Source of the DNA: Macrocystis pyrifera
Taxonomy: Eukaryota > Sar > Phaeophyceae > Laminariales > Laminariaceae
Assembly (NCBI GenBank): GCA_031763025.1
Contig: JASSKH010000001.1
Span: 7,311,024 to 7,375,023, forward strand
DNA length: 64,000 nucleotides
Direction: 5' to 3'
Shown: in pieces, positions 62,601 to 64,000 of the stretch
How positions within the stretch are numbered: position 1 is the stretch's first letter
Layout of the letters: the number at the start of each line of letters is the position of its first letter
Notes under the pieces: model-generated
Databases searched by the model: none
What the model was told of the DNA's origin: nothing
Seen by the model: only the letters and a program-made list of their open reading frames with translations
Program-made: the position numbers and the translations under genes

Positions 62601-64000
62601 CTATAAATAACTGCCTTGCAGCTAGGATTTGTGTCCGAGTGGGTGCCTACAGCAGTAGTAGCGGTTGGGTGCCGCTGTGTTGATGCACCATGCCCATGGT
62701 ATTTCTTGATGGGGGAGGATTCGATGTGCCGTTCGATAGTCCCGGACTCAAAATTACCTCCTACTTTGTTTTGTTGGTGCGGTTACCATTCGACAATATG
62801 CAACAGCACGAGCTTCAAACGTTGATCACTCGTGGCACATTCCCCGAAAACAAGAAAAAAAAGCAGTGCAAAACCTTGAAACAATATGGAAAATATGCGC
62901 AAAAAAGTCCAACTCCCTCCTGTAACTGCTTCCGTCTATACCGCCAAGAGCTTTTAGTTCGCGGAGAGGTGCGATTTCGTATTGATAGTTTTCACTCGAC
63001 AGCGGTAAGGGTTCTGAAGTCGTACCCGGTACGTTTTATTTTCGAAAGCCTCTCTCTCGACCAGATATTTTCCGTGAACACCACCTTGTTTGGTGCTGGC
63101 AACCTTATATCCCCGTTCAGGAAAAATCGAAAGCTGAAAGACGATCGCGCTCCTCTTTACGGTGATACATGGATCCGCCAGCGCCGCCTTCTTAGCCCAG
63201 AAAGTTTGCTTGCGCGTGGCGAGGCTGGGCCGGGTACGGCTTTGATGGGGATGGTAAAAAGTATGATAGAACTCGTCGGAAGAGATGATGCGACACTGCT
63301 GTAAATCGCCGGAAGTACCTGCTGTACATGTGGACGTAGGTACTCGCTCGCGTACCGGATGTAACGGGTATATCGGGACAGAGGATAGCGGACAGCAGCT
63401 TACAGCATTGGCCACACATGAAAAAATCGACGGCCTGAGCTGACACACGACATGTATGGTGTACTTGATGTGAGGAAGTGATGTGAGGAAGTGTGGTGAG
63501 GTTCGAGGTTTATATTGCTACCAAGCAGCAGGAGGAAAACGAAAACTTCAAACCGGTTTTATACACTCATGCATTATCAGTCAGTGTATATTTTGGTATT
63601 TAGATAGCATATATAAGATAGCGGGCTAGCGGGGACAGCGGATAGCCATTTGCAGCATGTGTAACTACCGATGTTGAATAAATACAGCCTGTCTTACACC
63701 TCTCCCGCAGCCCTTGCTCCTGTAACGTTTAATTTTAGACCGTCCATTGATGCCTGGAAGTATCGCACGTATCGGATGGTCATCGCTAATCGCGGAGGCA
63801 TTTAAAACATTTACCGCCGATATGTGTCGTACCCAGGGCCGGACCTGTACTACTACGAGGTGGTCGAGTGCGGCCGGAGGATGCTCTTGACGGGAGTGCT
63901 TATTTTCATCGCGCCTCAGAGCCCGACACAAACATCCATGGCTTGCATCTTCGCGTTCGCAAGCCTGCTGGGGTTCGAGCTCATGCGGCCCCACCTGGAC
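21928..64000 (+). CDS. Giant split gene: Pmp-like beta-helix / EGF-like / multi-pass membrane protein (3' incomplete)
   Basis: Exons: 21928-23010, 33867-34029, 38411-38564, 46283-46437, 48222-49585, 50274-51481, 53461-53613, 60379-60685, 63837-64000 (continues). All introns are GT-AG and phases agree (0,1,0,2,1,0,0,1), provided one base is restored in exon 3. At least ~1,584 residues. Residues ~1-39 look like a signal peptide (basic start, LSVLLVASAG core, LSWA before Gln40). Pmp-type repeats (GGA..., FxxN) run to ~700, then an EGF-like segment (~723-745), an Ig/ASH-like segment (~770-865), a Cys-rich GFWR...GYEGPYCAVC module, and at least six hydrophobic segments separated by a ~230-residue Gly/Ala-rich insert. 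The family is known from stramenopiles as predicted surface proteins; ligand and function are not known to me. Surface sensing or adhesion is inference. Coding sequence is only ~11% of the span. Confidence 0.85.
23632..23661. repeat. Poly-C run, 30 nt
   Basis: An uninterrupted run of 30 cytosines on the plus strand. Confidence 0.9.
23872..23990. repeat. Palindromic repeat P2, diverged copy
   Basis: CTGCAGTCCCGTTTCCGGGAC on the left pairs loosely with GAGACTGCGGCCCTACAAGG on the right. The middle contains a TATTAATA-rich stretch. It is a diverged relative of the copies at 43,097 and 43,439. Confidence 0.6.
24025..24150 (+). repeat. Dispersed repeat R1, copy 3
   Basis: The fullest copy: GTGACCACAGAAC, TTGAAGAATCGGCATGGACA, GATGTCGACGCGTAGAAAGA, then GTGAAGAAAACAACAACAAC. 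The same order is found at 53,795. Confidence 0.72.
24210..24546 (+). mobile_element. tRNA-headed SINE, copy 2
   Basis: Head CCCCGGTGGCTTGGTAGGTG (A-box-like TGGCTTGGTAGG), T arm GTGAG-TTCGAGT-CTCAC with a perfect 5-bp stem (B-box GAGTTCGAGTCTC). The body ends in an (AAAAT)n tail. About 337 bp, no coding capacity; depends on a LINE partner by family logic. Confidence 0.85.
25301..25448 (+). repeat. Palindromic MITE, diverged copy
   Basis: GGGGGGACCTTAGTAAATAA on the left and CTATTTACTATTAATACG on the right, with the CTACGGTACGCACAAAACCC interior. It has several small insertions, including a second TATTAATA. Confidence 0.7.
25590..25695 (-). repeat. Dispersed repeat R1, copy 4
   Basis: Reverse copy: GTGTGTTCTTCACATTAAAC, CTACTCGTCGACATCCAGCA, CAGTGTCCGTGCTGATTC, then GTGGTCACAG. 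Confidence 0.7.
26078..26218. repeat. ~130-bp repeat pair, copy a
   Basis: Contains CACCCGGGGTGGTG, a TATATA run, CACCGTCACCCCGGCGATAA and GGGTGGTCGTT. It matches 26,567-26,688 in order and orientation. Confidence 0.6.
26567..26688. repeat. ~130-bp repeat pair, copy b
   Basis: CTCCGGGGCTGTGATATA, then CATCGTCACCCGGGTGATAA and CGGGTGGTCGTT. The TA run is longer than in copy a. Confidence 0.6.
26750..27110 (-). repeat. Composite repeat with embedded MITE, copy 1
   Basis: On the minus strand: TCTCGCGATAAGAAT..., AGAGCCTAC, the MITE, then CCCCGGATCGGAGTCACGGG, AGGGAGCAGGAGCG and ATGGGATGGAC. The same flanks in the same order surround the MITEs at 31,457 and 58,117. Confidence 0.65.
26852..26972 (+). 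repeat. Palindromic MITE
   Basis: TATTACGGGGGACTATAGTAAG to ACTATGGTCCCCCGTAATA. The interior TA run is expanded. It sits inside the composite repeat. Confidence 0.88.
27150..27225 (-). other. tRNA-like remnant
   Basis: On the minus strand GGGGTTCGATTCTCC resembles a T arm with B box, and CTGGTTAACC resembles a D loop. The anticodon arm (CCAG/CTGG) would have only five loop bases and the acceptor stem is absent. A tRNA-derived repeat is more likely than a working tRNA. Confidence 0.3.
28304..28733. mobile_element. Fold-back element, ~205-bp inverted arms
   Basis: The left arm begins AAAACTGGATTTTATCACTT and the right arm ends AAGTTAAAAAATCCAGTTTT. Matching blocks in order include AAGCGGCTAAC, TTCTTCAATTCGTAAA, AACAGCAACCGAACGCAC and AAAATCGA. 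The apex lies near 28,510. No protein is encoded; it looks like a fold-back MITE. Confidence 0.8.
29030..29110. repeat. AGT-rich imperfect microsatellite
   Basis: Runs of AGTAGT with interruptions (GGAGTAG, CAGCAGTAG). A similar tract lies at 47,036-47,145. Confidence 0.8.
30290..30465 (+). repeat. Dispersed repeat R3, copy 1
   Basis: Shares TTTGGTGTCAGTCAA, CTGTCAAGGGGGGAAA-like and GACATGTTTGA-like phrases, in the same order, with 40,815-40,985. Confidence 0.65.
30576..30687 (+). repeat. Palindromic MITE
   Basis: ACACGGGGAACCATAATAAA on the left, CTATTTACTACTGTATGCTC on the right and CCCCCGTATTGG at the end. Both ends are mutated. Confidence 0.8.
31192..31313 (+). repeat. Palindromic MITE
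   Basis: TATTACGGGGAACCATCGTA to CTATTTACTATGGTCCCCCG. It forms an opposite-orientation pair with the copy at 31,457; the same kind of pair occurs at 57,861/58,117. Confidence 0.87.
31320..31690 (+). repeat. Composite repeat with embedded MITE, copy 2
   Basis: GTCGCGATAAAAATGCC, AGTAGAGCCTAC, the MITE, GACCCGGATCTGGGTG, AGGGAGGGAGCAGGAG and ATGGGATGGGG follow in the same order as in the copies at 26,750 and 57,970. Confidence 0.68.
31457..31573 (-). repeat. Palindromic MITE
   Basis: TATTACGGGGGGCCATAGTA to GGTCCCCCGTAGTA, with the interior reversed (GGAACCAAATATTGTTAGTA). The middle holds a CACCTGGTAGG insertion relative to other copies. Confidence 0.85.
32640..33060 (-). repeat. GATCTGTATGATC-rich repeat R2, copy 1
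   Basis: Contains repeated AGATAGATCAT words, AACCCAGGAAAA and CACCTGGCAAGGCAACATGA, the reverse of phrases at 45,350 and 59,640 (CATGTTGCCGGGTGGGA). Confidence 0.6.
33474..33587 (+). repeat. Palindromic MITE
   Basis: ATTACGGCGGAGCATAGCAA to TTTGGTCCCCCATAAAA. The interior is intact, with a TATTAATAA insertion. Confidence 0.85.
33867..34029 (+). CDS. Exon 2: beta-helix coils
   Basis: 163 nt after a GCATGCAG acceptor. It reads VFGWNTEGNVIFDDVSCTLN, then NGGCFYTLGTG and NQAENGGCV. The first codon continues directly from exon 1 (…NGGA + VFG…). Two GT donors are possible; the GTGAGA at 34,030 (phase 1) is chosen because it joins exon 3 as …GGCVYAFDDG…, while the GTATGT at 34,026 breaks the frame. 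Confidence 0.88.
34169..34212. repeat. 44-bp perfect palindrome
   Basis: GTGGACAAACCTTGATAGTA is followed by GATC and then the exact reverse complement of the first 20 bases. There is no spacer, so it can extrude as a cruciform. Confidence 0.92.
35008..35116 (+). repeat. Palindromic MITE
   Basis: TATTACGGGGGAACAAAGTA to ACTATGGTCCCCCGTAATA. Close to the consensus of the family. Confidence 0.9.
35804..35916 (-). repeat. Palindromic MITE
   Basis: ATTACGGGGGACCATAGTTA to GCTATGTTCCCCCGTAATA, interior reversed. It has a GGAGCAAACATTGCGGG change in place of GGACCAAATATT. Confidence 0.85.
37660..37770. repeat. Palindromic repeat P2, diverged copy
   Basis: GGACTGCACTCCCGCTTCGG and GAGACTGCGGTCCCAGAGGG bracket TTTCTTGTCCCCAAAACTGG. 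Weak but ordered match to 43,439. Confidence 0.6.
38411..38564 (+). CDS. Exon 3: beta-helix coils, with a one-base frameshift
   Basis: Acceptor GGCTGTCAG, donor GTGAGA at 38,565. It reads AFDDGGFSVDGGDF, then ERGGFIFVGTSSRLKITGG, and after the G5 run at 38,521-38,525 the sense continues one frame over as MFANNLSTRRAGV. Uncorrected, the frame meets a TGA at the donor. With one extra G the exon ends in phase 0, exactly what exon 4 needs. So this is a real one-base deletion (allele or pseudogene) or a sequence error in a homopolymer. Confidence 0.8.
38893..39001 (-). repeat. Palindromic MITE
   Basis: TATTACGGGGGACCATAGTA to ACTATGGTCCTCCGTAATA. A TATTAATAGGG interior variant. Confidence 0.9.
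39064..39420. repeat. ~72-bp tandem array, five units
   Basis: TTAAGAGGTATACCTGG starts at 39,064, 39,137, 39,208, 39,279 and 39,352 (spacings 73, 71, 71, 73). Each unit also carries AACCACTGAGCTAGCAGTCA. The units fall into two sub-types (CCCCACGGTACATG or CCCATACATC before the next unit). Confidence 0.9.
39581..39689 (-). repeat. Palindromic MITE
   Basis: TATTATGGGGGTCCATAGTA to ACTATGGACCCGCGGAATA. Both arms carry compensating-looking changes (GTCC/GGAC). Confidence 0.85.
40388..40620 (+). repeat. AT-rich dispersed repeat R4, copy 1
   Basis: TTCTTATCGGAGAGCTTTTT, then GAAATAATTGGATACATG and CATGTTTGGAAAAAAAAATC. Same order as 44,383-44,592. Confidence 0.7.
40815..40985 (+). repeat. Dispersed repeat R3, copy 2
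   Basis: AGTAGTTTGGTGTCAGTCAA and CCGTCAAGGGGGGAAAGTGC match 30,290-30,465. Confidence 0.65.
41960..42068 (-). repeat. Palindromic MITE with a paralogous empty site
   Basis: TATTACGGGGGGCCATAGTA to ACTATGGACCCCCGTAATA. The flanks (GAGTGGGTGTGTTTC on the left, GGAAAATAAAT on the right) are contiguous at 34,775-34,805, where no MITE is present. Confidence 0.9.
42149..42640. mobile_element. Fold-back element, ~190-bp inverted arms
   Basis: Left arm GGCCAATTCTTATGCCGTCG; right arm ends CGACGGCATAAGAATCGGCC. Ordered matching blocks: AGCACGTTCGCATGAGCTTT, TTGAAAAT, CGCCTCAGAATGA, CTCCAAGAT, GGGGGTGTTT and GCAAGAAATC. The centre is itself palindromic (GATCGGAT/ATCCGATC). By eye the arms are roughly four-fifths identical. 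Flanks ATTA/TTAT may be a target duplication. Confidence 0.82.
42744..43083 (+). mobile_element. tRNA-headed SINE, copy 3
   Basis: Head GTCCCCGGTGGCTTGGTAGG with A-box-like TGGCTTGGTAGG, B box GGTTCGAGTCTC and stem GTGGG/CTCAC (one G-T pair). It ends in an A-rich tail. Confidence 0.85.
43097..43194. repeat. Palindromic repeat P2, copy
   Basis: CTTTAGTACCGCAGTCCCGT and its complement GACTGCGGTACTAAAGG flank CTTGGAATTAGACTGGTTTG. A 4-bp GACT duplication distinguishes it from the 43,439 copy. Confidence 0.85.
43439..43535. repeat. Palindromic repeat P2, copy
   Basis: Nearly identical to 43,097-43,194 and only 245 bp away; outer ends TTAACCCTT/GGAGTTAA. The near-identity of two neighbours suggests local duplication or recent activity. 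Confidence 0.87.
43615..43672. repeat. 14-bp tandem repeat, four units
   Basis: CTCCTTGAGTGTGC four times, the last ending TGCG. Confidence 0.88.
44383..44592 (+). repeat. AT-rich dispersed repeat R4, copy 2
   Basis: Matches 40,388-40,620: TTCTTATCGGAGAGCTTTTT, GGAAATAATTAGAAATATGC, CATATTTGGAAAAAAATA. It ends at an 18-nt C run (44,592-44,609). Confidence 0.7.
45350..45560 (+). repeat. GATCTGTATGATC-rich repeat R2, copy 2
   Basis: GATCTGTGTCATCTGTATCA, then CTCATGTTGCCGGGTGGGAA, then further GATCTGTATGATC words. Same order at 59,640. Confidence 0.65.
46147..46281 (+). promoter_or_regulatory. (CCCTG)n pyrimidine-rich tract before the exon 4 acceptor
   Basis: CCCTGCCCTGCCGTG-type repeats fill the last ~130 nt of intron 3. 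From about 46,147 I see no AG dinucleotide before the acceptor AG at 46,281-46,282. It can serve as an extended polypyrimidine tract. Confidence 0.6.
46283..46437 (+). CDS. Exon 4: beta-helix coils
   Basis: It reads VYCNGLGVSTITIEGGTF, DNRALELGGAIVAWGVS and NITGGQFYNNTA, three short coils of the Pmp type. Acceptor TTGAAAG follows a long CCCTG-repeat tract; donor GTGAGC at 46,438 leaves two bases (AG) of an Arg codon that exon 5 completes with G. Confidence 0.87.
46466..46650. repeat. GATGAT/GATCGTGATTG microsatellite
   Basis: Begins as GATTGTGATCGTGATTGCGA-type repeats and turns into GATGATGATGATGATGATAG. It starts just 28 bp after the exon 4 donor. Open frames through it (Asp- or Met/Val-rich) are not genes. 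Confidence 0.85.
47825..48180 (+). promoter_or_regulatory. Adenine-poor, AG-free tract before exon 5
   Basis: TCGCTTTGCC/TCGCTGTGCC repeats with only about nine adenines in ~356 nt. From about 47,970 to the acceptor AG at 48,220-48,221 I find no AG dinucleotide. In splicing terms this is a very long AG exclusion zone with a pyrimidine-rich track. The open frame through it is an artefact joined to exon 5. Confidence 0.7.
48222..49585 (+). CDS. Exon 5: end of beta-helix, EGF-like, Ig-like and Cys-rich modules
   Basis: Acceptor CTTGTCAG, donor GTGCGT at 49,586 (phase 1). It starts FYGGFIFLEEGASLACQGAN and carries the last coils. A Cys cluster (CSEEDLCVSGKC ... CECVEGGEC) resembles an EGF-like fold. 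The following segment has WDLEHV and VVPSSGVLPPGGNVTVTV, the look of an Ig/ASH-like domain. Then an Asp run plus Gly run (49,311-49,370), and a module with LCKQC, KKGFWREGLKSSAIHECL, ACVGA and YCRDGYEGP. Joined to exon 6 it gives GYEGPYCAVC, a hallmark of this protein family. Confidence 0.9.
49586..50273 (+). other. Intron 5 (688 bp)
   Basis: GTGCGT donor. Holds one MITE. Ends with two in-frame CAG|ATTGC acceptors: the upstream one (CAG ending 50,201) has the stronger pyrimidine tract (TTTTTCTTTCTCTGTCAG); the downstream one (CAG ending 50,273) gives the conserved GPYCAVC junction. Confidence 0.78.
49845..49953 (-). repeat. Palindromic MITE
   Basis: TATTACGAGGGACCATAGTA to ACTATGGTCCCCCGTAATA. 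Sits inside the shortest intron of the gene. Confidence 0.9.
50274..51481 (+). CDS. Exon 6: Cys-rich end, first membrane segments and cytoplasmic-type insert
   Basis: It begins CAVCSQGYGRGVSISCHRC, then a strongly hydrophobic stretch (FSLLLLMLLALAVVFLVGG, ~998-1023). A ~230-residue Gly/Ala/Ser/Glu-rich, low-complexity insert follows (50,420-51,090), then basic HKVKRWLSRLPLDKLK and two further hydrophobic stretches (KILVVVWQILTVFSSIAGV; LLVTTLSPLVVATVLVLTY). Donor GTGAGA at 51,482, phase 0. An alternative in-frame acceptor 72 nt upstream would add 24 residues. Confidence 0.88.
51533..51612 (+). repeat. Palindromic MITE, internally deleted
   Basis: TATTACGGGGGACCATAGTA to ATGGTCCCCCGAAATAATG in only ~80 bp; the right arm's inner half is missing. 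Confidence 0.85.
53186..53370. repeat. ~92-bp tandem duplication with hairpins
   Basis: Two units share CTTCAAGCCTTGC and CTATCGCTCCGATTACGT. Each ends in an inverted pair: TACTGTTGTA/TACAGTAGTA (imperfect) and TACTGCTGTA-TC-TACAGCAGTA (perfect, 53,337-53,358). Confidence 0.82.
53461..53613 (+). CDS. Exon 7: membrane segment and conserved ACD...YLRADYS block
   Basis: 51 codons after a C-run and CTGATTGCAG. It reads VFTSASTVAFKTFACDHDVV, SYLRADYSISC and FRIYAGFMIL; donor GTGAGC at 53,614, phase 0. It joins exon 6 as LLLTFL|VFTSAS. The ACD…YLRADYS…C order is characteristic of this stramenopile membrane family. Confidence 0.9.
53795..53915 (+). repeat. Dispersed repeat R1, copy 5
   Basis: GTGACCACATAACTTGTATC, GAAGAATCGGCACGGACATT, GATGTCGACGGGTAGAATGA, GTGAAGAAAACAACAAC. 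Confidence 0.72.
54495..54738. repeat. Palindromic repeat P2 with internal 10-bp satellite
   Basis: Ends GGGCAAATTGCAGTCCCGTT and AAATGGGACTGCGGTCCTG are the P2 arms. Between them (54,532-54,690) is (ATCAGATTCT)n, about 15 units, apparently grown from the apex. Confidence 0.82.
55028..55081. repeat. (TGATC)n pentanucleotide
   Basis: About ten uninterrupted TGATC units, ending at CTGCTGTG. Confidence 0.92.
55349..55371. repeat. Poly-T run, 23 nt
   Basis: Uninterrupted thymines; no adjacent repeat family recognised. Confidence 0.9.
55547..55652 (+). repeat. Palindromic MITE
   Basis: ATTACGGGGGACCATAGTAA to ACTATGCCCCCCCGCCATA. The right end is mutated. Confidence 0.87.
57171..57400 (+). repeat. 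113-bp pyrimidine-rich tandem duplication
   Basis: TTTTCGATCAACTTCG followed by CCCTCATTTCCTTGCTTGCA occurs at about 57,178 and 57,291. The region 57,000-57,400 is strongly C/T-rich on the plus strand. The 156-codon frame across it follows the repeat and is not a gene. Confidence 0.82.
57861..57969 (+). repeat. Palindromic MITE
   Basis: TATTACGGGGGACCACAGTA to ACTATGGTCCCCCGTAATG; near consensus. Pairs with the opposite copy 147 bp to the right. Confidence 0.9.
57970..58320 (+). repeat. Composite repeat with embedded MITE, copy 3
   Basis: CTGTCACGATCAAAGTGC, AGATAAGCCTAG, the MITE, GACCCCGGATCTGAGCTG, AGGGAGAGAGCAGCAG and TTGGATGGGAAAATG follow the same order as 31,320-31,690. Confidence 0.65.
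58117..58225 (-). repeat. Palindromic MITE
   Basis: TATTACGGAAGACCATAGTA to ACTGTGGTCCCCCGTAATA. Confidence 0.88.
58525..58853 (-). mobile_element. tRNA-headed SINE, copy 4
   Basis: On the minus strand: GGCGTCCTCAGTGGCTTGGC head, GTGGGTTCAAGTCTCACCG T arm, then the common body. A TACCTGGTAGC interruption near the tail is unique to this copy. Confidence 0.82.
59640..59900 (+). repeat. GATCTGTATGATC-rich repeat R2, copy 3
   Basis: CTCAGGTCAGATGTGTTCC, GTGATCTGTATGATCCGTAA, CTCCATGTTGCCGGGTGGGA, GGTATGATCTGTAG. It ends at the start of the junction ladder. Confidence 0.65.
59985..60378 (+). promoter_or_regulatory. Ladder of degenerate copies of the exon 8 3' splice junction
   Basis: The true junction is TTTGTCAG|GTGTACCCGATCGG at 60,378/60,379. 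Similar phrases precede it: CCCCGATCGGCTGGACT (59,993), TCTCAGGTGTACACGATCG (60,037), TTGAATACCCGATCC (60,096), GGCAGGCGTACCCGATTAC (60,147), TTTAGTGTACGCCATCGGCTGAG (60,208), GTCAGGTGATTTCCATCGGCTGAG (60,254) and GCCAGATGTACTCAATCGCCTGA (60,322). Spacing is ~45-70 bp, usually with a TTGCCG-containing pyrimidine stretch. Several contain a usable-looking CAG. Confidence 0.7.
60379..60685 (+). CDS. Exon 8: membrane segment and conserved loop
   Basis: It begins VYPIGIPALYALILWKNREL, completing the membrane segment started in exon 7 (GFMIL|VYPIG). It then runs through a Ser/Asp-rich stretch (SSDGDADSSASAM) to YSRQELHELEELVEARRVHP and SMFLWKDF. Donor GTGAGG at 60,686, phase 1. Its acceptor is preceded by several degenerate copies of the same junction. 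Confidence 0.9.
60874..60981 (-). repeat. Palindromic MITE
   Basis: TGTTACGAGGGACCATAGTA to ACTATGCCCCCCCGCAATA. Confidence 0.87.
61045..61140. repeat. Palindromic repeat P2, copy
   Basis: CCCTTTTCGGACTGCATTTC on the left; GGGGACTGCAGTATATGCTG on the right; AGTTAGTCCCCCAAAGGGG between. Confidence 0.68.
61317..61410. repeat. Palindromic repeat P2, copy
   Basis: AACCCTTTAGGAAGGTCCG, GGACATATCACTCAAATTGT, CGTTTGTCCCCCGAACGGGG, ACTGCAGTACT. It lies about 50 bp left of a MITE. Confidence 0.66.
61459..61567 (+). repeat. Palindromic MITE, best consensus-like copy
   Basis: TA|TTACGAGGGACCATAGTAAA to TTTACTATGGTCCCCCGTAA|TA with interior GACCTACGGTACACACAAAA. The arms are almost fully complementary. 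TA at both sides fits a mariner-like target duplication. Confidence 0.92.
61820..62230. repeat. 31-bp tandem array, about thirteen units
   Basis: Units of AAGCGAGGTATAAGCCTCCT with TATACTCTAATC, period about 31. Related single pieces lie outside it at 61,195-61,240 and 61,660-61,720, so the array probably grew from one of them. Confidence 0.85.
63837..64000 (+). CDS. Exon 9 (partial): membrane segments, runs off the window
   Basis: After GTACCCAG it reads GPDLYYYEVVECGRRMLLTG, then VLIFIAPQSPTQTS and CIFAFASLLGFELMRPHLD. The phase-1 junction completes Gly (KDF-G-PDLYYYE). Two hydrophobic stretches are visible. No stop codon or donor before the edge. Confidence 0.88.

Larger units (their letters stand above)
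60686..63836 (+). other. Intron 8 (3,151 bp)
   Basis: Two MITEs, two P2-like pieces, a 31-bp tandem array and otherwise unremarkable AT-rich sequence (62,600-63,830) in which I see nothing else I can support. The phase-1 Gly codon is split across it. Confidence 0.72.

Overview
This window is eukaryotic nuclear DNA, rich in repeats and poor in genes. The only host gene I can support is split by very long GT-AG introns. It encodes a Pmp-like right-handed beta-helix ectodomain, an EGF-like segment, a Cys-rich module and a multi-pass membrane region. From general knowledge this architecture is common in stramenopiles (brown algae, oomycetes and relatives). Intron lengths and repeat load make a multicellular brown alga my best guess, but no marker gene here proves it.

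Layout. 1-7,900: no convincing gene; mostly minisatellites, including a 42-bp-unit array arranged as direct/inverted/direct blocks around a palindromic core. 7,937-13,075: a decayed hAT DNA transposon on the minus strand (BED-type zinc finger, DxW and TTD..D blocks, CxxH, C-terminal dimerisation domain) with a nonsense codon and frameshifts, bracketed by inverted GGTACCGG-rich arrays. 13,077-19,001: a tyrosine-recombinase retrotransposon of the DIRS/Ngaro type (Gag with CCCH finger, RT-RNase H, tyrosine recombinase, 176-bp split direct repeats), with an intact recombinase but frameshifted gag and pol and no recognisable left repeat. 19,002-21,927: intergenic, with small repeats and a SINE.

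21,928 to beyond 64,000 (+): one giant gene. I assembled nine exons (about 4.75 kb of coding sequence spread over 42 kb). The intron phases match at all eight junctions, allowing for one single-base frameshift inside exon 3. Exon 1 starts with a signal peptide; exons 1-5 carry beta-helix repeats; exon 5 carries the EGF-like and Cys-rich modules; exons 6-9 carry at least six membrane segments, and the gene runs off the right edge. The introns hold 18 copies of a ~110-bp palindromic MITE, three of four tRNA-headed SINE copies, a second palindromic family, two large fold-back elements and many tandem arrays.

Most unusual points: degenerate copies of the exon-8 3' splice junction lined up just upstream of that exon; a roughly 250-nt AG-free, adenine-poor tract before exon 5; two in-frame identical acceptors 72 nt apart at exon 6; a MITE with a paralogous empty site in the same window; and strong over-representation of the word TACAGCAGTA/TACTGCTGTA, sometimes as close inverted pairs. 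All counts and alignments were made by eye.
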